Shown one piece after another: positions 1 through 9,767 of a stretch of 11,507 bases of DNA. Every line of letters starts with the position of its first letter. Position 1 is the stretch's first letter. The DNA comes from Spirogloea muscicola (Eukaryota > Streptophyta > Zygnematophyceae > Spirogloeales > Spirogloeaceae), in NCBI GenBank assembly GCA_009602725.1, contig WELB01000046.1, forward strand, positions 706,947-718,453, written 5' to 3'. The notes under the pieces are model-generated. The model ran no database searches and was not told the DNA's origin. It saw only the letters and a program-made list of their open reading frames with translations. The translations under genes and the position numbers were made by a program.

Positions 1-209
1 CGCTGCCGCTGCCGCCGCCGCCGCGCCTCGTTGCCCGCGCCCTTGGCCACAGCCCCACGGCTGCTTGCTGCAGCTGCTGGCTCGGGCAAGGGCTGGCCAG
101 CCGGCGAGGCGCACTCGCTGCGAGCGTCGCCGCTGTCCTCCCAGGCGCCGCGCCGCCAGCGCCAGTCCCTGACGGCGCGGCGCGGCGGCTCGTGCGCGGT
201 GCGTTGCAG
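1..209 (+). other. GC-rich sequence upstream of the first recognised cupredoxin exon (intron or unresolved 5' coding)
   Basis: This stretch begins with GCT/GCC triplets and is very GC-rich. Frames 1 and 3 stay open through it and give Ala/Pro/Arg-rich peptides, which in such GC-rich DNA is weak evidence of coding. The frame of the downstream cupredoxin exon has a TGA stop at 170-172, so the exon cannot simply extend leftward. A splice acceptor (TTGCAG, ending at 209) fits the frame. The missing N-terminus, which should carry a signal or transit peptide, is therefore in another frame here or outside the window. I could not choose between these. Confidence 0.4.
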
Positions 210-1524
210 TGGTGGACTCGGTGGAGGTGTCGTCGGAGAAGGTCGTGCAGTGGTCGCTGCCGATGGTGAGCAACGTGTCCATCTGGGCCGGCGGCTCCGT
301 GACGTGGATCTGGGCGGACGAGCTCTCCCACTCGCTGACGCGTGAGCCCCCCTCGCCTGCGCTGCCGCTCGGGCCTCAGCCTCGTCCTCCGCTGCCGCTG
401 CCGCTGCCGCTGCCAGCCCTTGTTGCTGCATTGCCATGCCCTCGAGGAGCAACGATGGTGCTCGGGCCTCGGAAGCCCAGGCTGCCAAGCAGCGGCCTTT
501 GATCACTGGCCTTTGACCAGAGAGCACGTCCTCGATGATAGAGTTGATAGCTATGCCTACCGCTGTCGTTGGTCGTTGGAGAGCTGCTTGCCGTTGCCTG
601 AGTTGCGGCGCAGCCCTGCCTTGCTCATGTTTCCGACACTAGAGCTTGGCTGTTGTCTCAGGGGCCTGGTTGCGCCATCGTGTCCTGGTTGCATGGCCTC
701 CCTTGCCTCTGGGCGTCCACTGTGTCGCACAGTGGTGCACAGTGTGCGAGCTCAGCTCAAGCAGATGAGGCCACTGCCGTGCACACCATGTGATGACACC
801 GTCAGTGTGGGATGCCGGTGGTGTTGCTGCAGCGGCCGACAGCGCGCCGGACGACGCGGCGACCATCTTCACGGGGCCCGGCACGAAGGACAGCCTCGGC
901 ATCTCGCTCACGCGCAGCCTCACCTTCCCCGCGCAAGGCGTCTACCGCTACTACTGCTCCAACCACCCGGACGAGATGGTGGGGACCGTAAACGTCCTCG
1001 CTCCCGCCGGTAAAGGACCGCCGCCTCCCAGAAAGCGTGCTAAGAAGAAGAGCAAGAGCCCGGGTACACAGCCTGCCTTCTCTCTGCTCCGTCGCACGCT
1101 TGGAAGCGGGGCATGCATGCGGCCGAAACCTTAGGAGGGATGCCTGCGTGCCGATTGCCAGAGCGCCATGGCCGTGCGGGAGGTTTGGCCCCTGGCTCCC
1201 GGCAGCGGCCAAGGAGGACGCATGTCTTCCCGATCAGTAGGTGGTCTGCATTGGGGCAGGATGATGCATGCAGTGGCAAAATGTGCCACTGAAATGGCTT
1301 CTCACCGCTTCTGTGGGTTACCTCCTCGGCTTGCCTACTTGAAGGCAGGCGCCCCAGGTTGGCACGCTGATGTCTGACCGCAGTGCTGCTCTCGCTCTCG
1401 CCATCGTGCAGTGACGAAGAAGAAGGAAAGTAAGAAGGTGACGCCCAGGCCGCCGCCTCCGCCACCGCCCAAGTTGAAGCTCCACCCCTCGCTTCGAGGG
1501 AAGAGGCCGGTGCGGCAACCATGA
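210..1524 (+). CDS. Cupredoxin (plastocyanin-like) domain protein with basic, proline-rich C-terminal tail; 5' partial, three exons
   Basis: Predicted blue copper-type protein. Exons are about 210-341, 833-1063 and 1412-1524 (TGA 1522-1524), with introns 342-832 (GTGAGC..GCTGCAG) and 1064-1411 (GTACAC..GTGCAG). Phases agree at both joins (1+2 bases, giving Pro and Val codons). Exon 1 encodes the early strands with VSIWAGGSVTWIWADELSHS; its His (329-331) is the first copper ligand. Exon 2 has GVYRYYCSNHPDEMVGTVNV, supplying Cys 955-957, His 964-966 and Met 976-978, the complete type 1 copper set with C-x2-H-x3-M spacing. After the fold come GKGPPPPRKRAKKKSKSP and, from exon 3, TKKKESKKVTPRPPPPPPPK and a basic end. 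About 157 residues are visible. The domain suggests electron transfer or copper binding; partner and compartment cannot be told without the N-terminus. Exon 2 is far more GC-rich at third positions than the large gene to the right. The domain call is firm; the exon 3 join rests on phase and composition. Confidence 0.8.
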
Positions 1525-2499
1525 GTGGCGGCGATGCAGCCTCTGACGTGCTCACTCCTGTGAGTATCTCCCAGAACTTATCTGGCTACAGTGGCCGCAG
1601 TCCTGTCCCCATGACTGCCTTCTTAGTTGGTCAATGGCTAGTGCGTTTTGGTGTTGCGCTTCAAATTGTGTCCAACCTTACGCCATTCCATAAGCATTGT
1701 GAATTGAAGGTGGTGCCAGTCCATGTTGCTTGAGCAGTGTAACAATTGGTTGTCTAGCTGCGCATGGCACAGTCATCGCTTGTGGCATCAAGTCTGACTG
1801 GTCAATGGAAGCGGCAGTTGTGTATGTGTTGCCTTAGCTCTGAAGAATGGTACCGACTGAAGGACGCCTACCAGCTCATGCAAGTTCTTGTGTCTCTTGA
1901 CTTCAGAGTTAGATGGTGGAGACCAGCTTCTCTCTTTGTCCAGTGATGGGCAAAGTACGCGCAAGCGGAGGGGAGTCTCACTTGGCATTAGCTTTTTCAG
2001 CCCGACATGGGATTCTGCTCCAAGTCCTTTCCCAACCACTTTTTGCGCCTTCAGTCTGCTATATTCTTTTTAGTCCACTTAGGTCACAGACCTCCCCTGT
2101 TGAGGTCCTTGAGGTTCACGATTTGTTCCAACTCCTTTTCTTGACACTCACCCCTGGGATCTTCTTGACAGTAGAGCAATCACTGCTCGGGTTTGACATT
2201 CCTGCTTAACCAGATGTGGACATTATGGGAGGTTGAGCACTTAGCTTTGATGCCGACATTGGCATGGTTGTACATTGCTGGCCTGAACGTTTTGTAAAGA
2301 CTCGGGACCGAGTTGTATTCCGGAATGAGCAGAGTACTCCAATCGTTCTACCTGAATCAGCTGCTCGACTTTCTTGTGGGATTGGACTGACTAGTTGTGA
2401 TATTATGGGTGGTGCATTGCAACACCTGCACGGTCAATCAATATCTTAGCCTTCCAAAGTCAGGGGTTTGGGGATGGATGAGGCGAGGACGCCCAAAAT
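1525..2499. other. Intergenic stretch without a recognisable gene
   Basis: The first part is presumably the cupredoxin 3' UTR. Short open frames occur on both strands (for example + 1913-2209 and + 2264-2449), but none gives a motif I recognise and they are broken by stops. The copia remnant just to the right may once have extended into the right end of this stretch, since its frame stays open down to about 2500. I see no RNA gene, tandem repeat or clear regulatory element. Confidence 0.5.
1738..1742 (+). terminator. Possible TGTAA poly(A) signal of the cupredoxin gene
   Basis: TGTAA lies about 215 bases after the cupredoxin stop codon. TGTAA is the usual green-algal polyadenylation signal and this distance is normal. 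A 5-mer occurs often by chance; another copy lies at about 2293-2297, so this is a candidate only. Confidence 0.35.
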
Positions 2500-3060
2500 T
2501 CAAGCTCTCTGTCCACTGATCTCAACTGGCAAGGCCTTGTGCTTACACAACTTGGCCAAGCTATGTATGTAAACACTGTGGATTATCAAAGTACGCCTCG
2601 GATGTATTAACGGTTTAAATGAATTCCACGGGGCAAATGCCAGCACCTGCTGCACCAGGATACTGAGTAAGGCTGTTTTATCATCACCAGAGACGGTGTT
2701 TGTAGTGTCCACGGTCACTCTAGACATTACTACTGTCATGAGTCCTCCCTCTGGCACAGCTATTACTCGTTCAATCTAGATAACTAGAAATCTAGAGAGA
2801 TTATGGGCCCACCACGCTTCTGCTGCATTAATCTGTGTATTCAAGTCAAGATACTCTGTCAGATACGTTGCTGTGAGGACAGCTGCAGCCCAGGAAACTT
2901 TGGTGAGAGTCGCCGCATACATGATCAAGCATCGTGCACTTTTATTGATGGTTTGATTGCACCTCTCAGCAACTCCACTCTGTTGAGGGGTGTATGGAAA
3001 CTCTTTTCGTGTCTAATGCCACTTTCTTTGAGGAAACGTTTGAAGTTGAGGGTACTTACT
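2500..3060 (-). pseudogene. Degenerate Ty1/copia retrotransposon pol remnant (integrase region)
   Basis: On the minus strand, 3000 down to 2776 reads FPYTPQQSGVAERCNQTINK, continuing SARCLIMYAATLTK and AVLTATYL. This is the well-conserved C-terminal part of the copia integrase core (usual family form: YTPQQNGVAER). Just upstream in another frame, 3047-3001 reads NFKRFLKESGIRHEK, the segment that normally precedes it, so a frameshift lies near 3000. Farther upstream, degraded codons resemble the catalytic DNGGEY block but include a stop. Downstream the frame runs into TAG at 2776-2778, then resumes in the same frame to 2500 with VVMSRVTVDTTNTV (about 2733-2690), resembling the copia VVxSRDVxFDE block. 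The usual roughly 60-80 residues between these blocks are missing. No LTRs or reverse transcriptase motifs were found. It is a dead fragment between convergent genes. Confidence 0.85.
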
Positions 3061-3110
3061 GACCTCTGTTGTCCCTGTGCGTGATTCTGGTCCTAAATCC
3101 CAAGTCTAGG

Positions 3111-3474
3111 ACTAGCATTAAAGTCCATGAGGGCGCCCCTGTTTGCAACCTGCATTGGCCTCCCCCGCCTGCCAGCGCCTCTCAGAGCCTGGTCCTACTT
3201 TCTGTGCGCAAGTGCTTGTAACGTCATCCGGCTTTATCTTCTGCAAGCTTGTCTACTGCTCATCACATCTTAACTGATATAGGCACCCCAGTATGAATCA
3301 GACCATTGAGGCTCGTGACAAAGCGCCCCCACTCATGTGTCCCTCAGTGAGCAGTACAGCTGTACTTGTTGTTTGCAGCAACCCATGTCAGGTTGTCTCG
3401 GTCAGGGCGCTAAGCTTGCTCGGGCTTGAGCTTGGCATTTTGAAAAGGCCATAACTAAATGTTGGTACATCACA
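3111..3474. other. Intergenic stretch: 3' flank of the GT47 gene and possible eroded copia sequence
   Basis: No gene is visible. On the minus strand this is directly downstream of the GT47 stop codon, so it should hold its 3' UTR; I found no TGTAA here on that strand. A minus-strand reading near 3130-3200 gives RRWQAGEANAGCK, faintly like the copia integrase stretch before DNGGEY, so the copia remnant may reach to about 3200. That resemblance is weak. Confidence 0.4.
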
Positions 3475-6400
3475 TTAATTGCAGCCAGCAGGGAGGTACG
3501 TCCGGGCTGCTCGTCGCTGCTTGGCCGCCACCTCGCGACGCCACTTGTCATTATGCAACTTGTAGTGTAAAATCTGCATTAACAAGTGCAATCAGAGTAC
3601 CTTGCAGCTTACGCAGGGGAGATATAGACAGGATGTCCACTCGGTGTTGCACACAGAAAAGCTATGGGGGTTTGTCACTCTGTTATCTTACAAACCAGTA
3701 CCTCTCAGTGCTCAACAATGTGGGAAGCACATCTATGATGACAGCAGAGAGACTGACAAGTGAGCGTACCTGGATGAGCGTCGTAAGTGCATCATCCTCA
3801 GTAAGAGCAGATAGCTGCTCTGCCCAGAAAGGAACATGTCCATAGAGCTCCCGCTGCCTGTCCGCTTCCAAGCGGATGACTGAATGCCAACTAAAGCGCT
3901 GCCAATTTGCGCGCACAAGAGCGAGCATGGCTGCCACCTCCTCATCCGACTTTGACCTTAAGATATCTGCCATGCGTGGTATGTCTGCCTCTCCTATACG
4001 CACGGTGAAGCCGTTGAAATCTAGGACATTCTCAAACGGCAGCTGTATCCCATCCTGCATCGCCACTCACTAGCTGCGTCAGTCTTCCTAAAAGACTGCT
4101 CAACTTCCCTTCTAGCTGGCCAACGCACAGCCAGCCAGAATAGCATGGTCTGCTAGTGACGTACTTGACGTAAGGTGCTCATGTACAGAAACTTCGAGCC
4201 AGATGGCATCAGCATGTCTACAGCTTCACAGCAATCATACTTGGATGATGACTGGTATACATCCGTGGAGAATGGCGTCCTCCATGCGGGCGCTGAAGCC
4301 GTCTCCTGGGAAGACACCGCAAAACTTTGAAGATGATATCTCGCGCCCGTACTCAGGATGTCGCTCGTGCGTCACAACAATGTCTTCCTGATGTGAAGTT
4401 CCCATCACACCTTCCTGGAAAGCAGTAAACATACCCCTTCTCAAATATGAGCAGTCTCTACATTCAGTCTTGGCAAGTTCAGATTCATCTAAGCCCACAG
4501 AGTTTATCCGCTTATGTCAAATCTGCCCACCATCAAACCACCTTTGGGTGACTTCAGATCGTCCTGGCTGCACATTCACAACCTGTTAACCCTTGTGTAA
4601 CTTGGTAGGCTGCTGACAGATCTCAGAGGACAAGCACACGGCAAAGGGGGAACCGAGTATCGGTCATTCACAAGCAACACTGATGAGGGCCTTGTTGACA
4701 TCAAGAGACTTGAGGCTTGAGAGGAGTTAGGCTTCAAGGTAATGACTGAAGCAGAATGGAAAGCTGCTAACATTGTTAATGGCTGATGCGAAGTGCTCAG
4801 CAACGGCCTGGCGAATGCCCATGGAATACTCAGGCTCCGGTCGACCAGGCGTGAATTTGCTGCCGAGATTGCCATTGAAGTAGAAGAGCTTCGTCCTCTC
4901 CTCCAAGGGCCTACTTGCACAAGCAGTCAGGCCAGGATTGTCAGTGCAGTCTTGAACACGTGCTCAGCACTCGTGCTCAAGATCAGTAACTTGTTACTGA
5001 TCGAGCATGACATAAGGATGTCACGGAGCTTCCACTTGAGAATCTGCGGAAGACAATTGACCATTTTCCCAGAAGGTCTGCATGGCTGCCCTCCAAGCAG
5101 ATTGGAAGTTTTAAGTGCATGGAAAAGAGGTAACTTCCTCTAGGTGCATGGAAGGGAGGGTACTTGGAATAACATGGATACTGGGACCCATCCATGTAGA
5201 GCTCACGCTACAAACATGAGACTAAGTAAATGTGGACCTAATTTTGGTCTTGGTTTGGTCGTGGATCTGGCTGCTCTGCTTCGCTCAACATGCTGTATTC
5301 TAGCTCATTGAGACTCTCACCTTGCCCAATACCGACTCTGTATGTTTTTCATATCTGGCGCTTTCCAAGCCGGCAAAACAATGTCCTTCTCTGGATCAAA
5401 GCACGGATGATCTCCTCTGAAAGTGTCATTAATGAGCCCCCACTTGTCAGAAGCATATGCGGTTGTGTGGTTTTTGTGGACAGTGTTGGTATTGCCCCAA
5501 TGGGATAGCAGGATGGATGGCCAGATGCTCCGTGGAGCCATGCAGGCTCCTTCATCCCATGGAAAGACCTGTGCACATCACAGTAACATCAAGCAAGCAG
5601 GTGAGAATTGACGTATCCTACCTGACGCTGCACCAGGGAAAAATACGTCTCAAGCACCGGAAGTCTCTGGAGGTTATGCACAGTGACTTGTTACAAATGG
5701 TGTATATTCATTCAATTCCATCTCAACCCTAAACCCCTAAACCCAGGACCCTAGACCCTACACCCTAAATCTTGAATCCTAAACCCTTAAACCCTGAACC
5801 CGATAGCCAAGATTTGGGCCCCTGTTTCCTCAGACACCCCCTCCATCCTCACCTCGCCCCCTGTCTCCCCCCCCTTGCCTCGCTCGCTCGCTCGCTCAAT
5901 CGGTCCCTCCCTCCCTCCCTCCCTACGTCTATCTGTCCGTCCGTCGCCCATCCCTCTCATGGGCGCGTGCGCACGCCCGCATGCATGCAGACAGACAACT
6001 ATGTCTGCCTGTTCTTCTGGTGAGGATGCCAACCCATATATGATCTTTGCCTCCATGCTTGTCCCAGTATGTGTAGTTGCTTCGGATGTACTCCAGAGCC
6101 TCCTGGTAAAGCTCTGCTGCAGCCCACACTCGTAGATGCTTTCGTTCCTCCTGTTTCAGAGCATATCAGTAAAGTGGGACAATTAAAATTGTGTGATAGT
6201 CAAGGTGGCACTCCATCGCCTGTACACAGACATGGGCAGCAACCTGATCAATGCCCAGGTCCCCCCAGAATAGCTGATGCCTGTTTGCAGCTAACTTGAA
6301 TATGAGATGCAGGCAGTCTATGATGACATTGCTAGAAAAATTAGGCAAGTGAGACTTTGATGGCTTGCCACCTTGCTGACCTTAATTGACTGCCTTGGAG

Positions 6401-9400
6401 AGTCAAAACCCCTGATCACAGCGCAGCCACCTAGAATGGAAACAAAGAAGTAGTCTGCTTCGTTCGCATTGGTTGTTCGATGCTTGGAGGCCAGGAAACC
6501 CTCTGTCACAGCAGTCTGCAGAAATCAAAGCAGAAGCGTCAGTGTCCTTTAATTTTCTAGAAGAAATACATGCAAGTGCATAGTTCCTGTACTGCCTTAC
6601 TGCCTTCTTCTGAACATGCTCGAGTGGAAGTCTAGTCTGCAAAACAGTATTGCCGGCTTGTGAAATAAGGCACACTGTTGACATGCTGCCTATCTATACT
6701 CAGGTGATCCACAGAACGAGGTGTTTGAGCGAAAATCATAGAAAATCACAAGCCAAGAGTTTTCGTCATTCATCCAAAGCCATTTCGCAAGCAGGTAGCA
6801 TAGGTAAGCTACTTCTTGAAATGTCAAGAGAGGCACTAGATCACCCAAGCCGGGGTATGATACAGTTGCAGCCTGTGGCTGAGACGTTCAGGTAGCTTAC
6901 CTCTAACCCATGGAGAAGATAACTGCTGAATGCAGTATGATTGTCCTCAGTGTACTGCCTGGATGCACAGTAGAATCGCCATTGCCTTCCCTATCACAAA
7001 GCATCCTAGCGATCCAGTCAGAGCTGTCAATATCTAGGTATGAGCAATGAGATCTTCTGACAAGAAGATGGAGGCAGAAGCTTCAGTCTGGTTGCCTCCC
7101 AGGTTGCACAGAGCTGACAAGTAACATGGGAAGCCCACAAGCCTGAAGATGTAGTGTCAGCTTCACACTCTGGAAACTGCATGCTATTCGAAGCACCCCC
7201 GCCAAGCACCCAAGTGCACTGACTACCTATATTTCCTGGAACAGTCCAGACCCACCTGCAGAATGTGGGCATGAAATTTGGGAGGCAGATTGTAAACGTA
7301 TATCAAGGGTCTCTGCCGCTTGATCTTCCTAGCTTTTGGGTCTTCCCTCAGTAATCTGCCTTCAATGCTTTTTGCATCTGGCAGATGCCCTCCAGTTTCT
7401 GTAGTGGATGCTTGGAGATCCCGTGGTTGCACTACTGCTTCAGTTGACTTGATCTGACTTAGTAACCTCCTCTGACTAGAGTGCTGCTCCACTTTACCAC
7501 TGGCAGTTGGTAAGCCATCTGGCCCTTCTGGGCTACTGGATGGTATAAGCCAGGGCGGGATGAATGGTGCAACAGCTTTCGGCGGATTTGACGTTGGTGT
7601 GCTGCAGTCAACCCCGTACCACCCTTCCTCACACTGCACATATTGGGAGGATGAAAGTATCAGGCCTGAATTTCAGGTCGCCTCCAGCAAGCAAGGACGA
7701 GGCTTGATATCACTAGCAATATTGAGACCATTTCAGGGAAATTTAAGTGACTAGAGAGCTGGACAAACTCTAAGCCTTAAACATTCTACCAACAGACATA
7801 TGGAATGATGACACTGAGTCCTACTCACTAGGACATACATGACAGTAGCCATGATTGCAGAATCCATTTCCTGAGCATTGATTCAAGCAGAAGCTTTGCT
7901 GAACATGCTCGCAGAAGGCCCCCCCTTGCCCGTCGTAAGTACAGGGGCACTCCAAGGGAGACTGCTGTTGCCCAGTGGCAACTTCTTCCGGATCAGCATT
8001 ACACCAGCCAGGAGTTTTGGTACTGTTGCCAAACAAGTCATCACGAGGGGCCATCTCTTTCCAGAGATAGATTCCGTCCCTGGTCAACATGCAAGCACGG
8101 CTTAAGGTTGCAAGCGGCGTTGACTGATGTTTGACTGCAACCTGAGCACAAGCTATGCTGTGAGAAATTGGTTGCACTTATCACAGGTGCTTGCAGATAC
8201 CAGGCCCTCCTCTGCTAAGCTCTCACTATAAAATCCTTTCTGCTCAGCTGCATGTATTAGCAATGCCAAGGATTTGATGAGCAAAAGCAAGGGAAAGCCT
8301 TGGCAGACGAATGGCCATCTGAAGAGAGTCGCTTACTCACTTGCCCTTGAGGAATCCACAAGGAGAAACAACAGGCCTGTCTGGGTACTTGGTCCCTTCA
8401 CCGCAGAAGCAGTGTGCTGTCCTTGCGTCGCAGCTTGCTGGACATACGGATACAATCCATCGACCAAACGGATACTCCTCGATGGGAGGCAAGTTGCAAG
8501 GAAACTCCTCAAGCTCCCCACAGTCAGGGCCTGCAAAGAGGAGTCCATTCAGTGGCAGATAACAAGATGTAAGCCCATAGCACTGCAGGTAAGCCAACTT
8601 CTACCTTCATCATACGCTGCTCCCATGCAAGTGAGTACAATAGTCATACTACATAATGTCAAGCCTGGTCCCTAGTCAAGCAAGTCCGTGTTAGGCCACA
8701 CACTGCACCTGCATAGCCAGATGGGCATGAGCATGCTCCAGTGTCGAGATTGCAGTGACCGCCATTGCTGCACGCCTTCAAGCACCGCTTGCTAGGCACT
8801 GGCTGCTAACAGCACGTGCGAGCTCTCAGTGTCCCTTTGCTACTTGTTGCTTGAAAACCTGACCAACCTCAGTCCCTTGACCACATTGCGAAAAGTACAT
8901 GCTCATCTTCAACATGGGCTGGCCAGGTATCCGTCACGAGCAAGACGATTGAGAAAGGCTTGGAGAGGCTGTTTGAGCCCTCACCTCCTTGACCTCCACG
9001 AGCTCTGCCAGCTCGTGGCAGGAGCTGAGCCAGTTGCCCACAGGAGCAATCCACGGAGCACCTCTGTAAAGCACGACCTCCTGCCTCACATTGCTGGGGC
9101 TTCCTTGGATAGACTGTGAAGGACTGCCTCCACCAACATTTCTTCCAGTGTCCCTGCTCTCACCGACTGCATCTTGTTGCACAAGCAGGTCCGAGACTTC
9201 CGTGGATGGTGCGAGTACCAGTGCCGTCCCATATGACCTCTTGAATATATTCAACTCAAATGTGTCTATTCCAACTATGACTGCCACTGGAGTATATACA
9301 GATGGTGAGTCAGCACTCGAGATGTCTATGGATAGTGACTGGTGGTACTTGGACCTCTCCCTACAAGAGGCGTTTGGCTAAGTCAGGCTGTCATAGTGGT

Positions 9401-9767
9401 ACATTCAGATGCCTGGAGGCAATACGGACCTAGACGGACCCAATTGAGGCTGAATAAGGACAAGCTTCACAGCTCCGGCAACAGTACCTGCAAGGACTAT
9501 GGAAACGGCTCCGAGGCGGATCCAGTTGGCGTGTCCAGGCCTGCACCAAGCGACGTCGAGCACAAGTGAGGCTAATCGTCCTGCCTGCAGATGAGCTTAC
9601 AGGAGGAAGGAGAGTGAGAGCCGGATGAGCTGGACAGGAGGCGAGTGCGGTGCCTCCTCAGCTACGGCTCGCTTGGCAGCACACCTCCTGGGAGGAGTGG
9701 CGTCGGGCCCGGCCAGCGGTGGCTCGCCGGCGCCCTTTCCCGGGGGGCCTCTGGCCTGCGGGCCCAT
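3475..9767 (-). CDS. Exostosin-family (GT47) glycosyltransferase with EGF-like modules, type II membrane protein, 15 exons
   Basis: Predicted Golgi glycosyltransferase for wall or extracellular glycans; donor and acceptor sugars unknown. Exons in reading order: 9767-9685, 9540-9488, 9286-8985, 8805-8709, 8530-8341, 8079-7839, 7633-7256, 6990-6901, 6515-6381, 6150-6034, 5568-5321, 4910-4772, 4414-4241, 4054-3770, 3573-3475 (TAA). All joins keep phase; about 876 residues. Approximate layout: Pro/Gly-rich cytosolic N-terminus; membrane anchor 35-52 (LGAVSIVLAVAVIVGI); stem; EGF-like module 154-182 (CSNGGHC, CSCPSGYAGPDC); Cys-rich segment with CFCGEGTKYPDRP and PGWCN; second EGF-like module 306-332 (CSGNGFCNHGYCHCEEGWYG); linker; GT47 domain from 430 (LIYVYNLPPKF), including DHIWVFPWDEGAC, HPCFDPEKDIVLPAWK, YSMGIRQAV and the nucleotide-sugar region SSKFCGVFPGDGFSARMEDA, HGCIPVIIQDG at 718-751. 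Nothing in the catalytic half looks broken. Uncertain: exon 1 (ATG at 9767 or 9772; end at 9685 or 9601), exon 6 start (8079 or 8100), and weak donors after exons 10 and 12. Confidence 0.85.
4974..5007. repeat. Near-perfect hairpin inside a GT47 intron
   Basis: GATCAGTAAC (4981-4990) is followed by TT and its exact reverse complement GTTACTGATC (4993-5002). The pairing continues outward with TGCTC (4974-4978) and GAGCA (5003-5007), leaving only an AA bulge on the left. It lies in the intron between exons 11 and 12 (4911-5320). It could be the remnant of a small inverted-repeat element or a structured intron site; no function is shown. Confidence 0.75.
5727..5800. repeat. Degenerate interstitial telomeric repeat (CCCTAAA type) within an intron
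   Basis: A run of CCCTAAA, CCCCTAAA, CCCTAGA, CCCTACA, CCCTAAAT, TCCTAAA, CCCTTAAA and CCCTGAA units. This is the CCCTAAA/TTTAGGG telomere motif of plants and many green algae in decayed form. It lies inside the GT47 intron 5569-6033, so it is not a chromosome end. Such tracts arise by telomere-fragment insertion at repaired breaks or by telomerase addition. Confidence 0.85.
5881..5924. repeat. Tetranucleotide microsatellites (CGCT)4 and (CCCT)5
   Basis: CGCT repeats at 5881-5896 and CCCT repeats at about 5905-5924, inside a long pyrimidine-rich stretch (about 5825-5950). They are in the same GT47 intron as the telomere-like tract and adjoin it. GTCCGTCC and GCATGCATGCAGACAGACA follow, so the low-complexity zone reaches about 5998. 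Confidence 0.8.

Noticed and set aside
31-345. Ala/Gly/Arg-rich + frame as the N-terminus of the cupredoxin
   Set aside because: It has no ATG start, is out of frame with the VSIWAGG exon, and has no convincing donor before the acceptor at 209.
342-1013. + strand open frame of 223 codons across the first cupredoxin intron
   Set aside because: It is not in frame with either copper-ligand segment and gives low-complexity Arg/Leu/Pro sequence. The intron model explains the region with correct splice phases.
2264-2449. + strand frame that looks faintly like retroelement protease or gag sequence
   Set aside because: No diagnostic D-T/S-G or zinc-knuckle motif is present; the resemblance was too slight to annotate.
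2803-3084. + strand open frame of 93 codons
   Set aside because: It is antisense to the copia integrase motifs and has no similarity of its own that I recognise.
5727-5998. Chromosome end or CRISPR-like array
   Set aside because: The telomeric units are degenerate and flanked by GT47 exons on both sides, and there are no equal-length spacers between repeats.
7560-8105. + strand open frames opposite GT47 exons
   Set aside because: These are shadows of exons 6 and 7, whose minus-strand frames carry EGF Cys patterns and the start of the exostosin domain.
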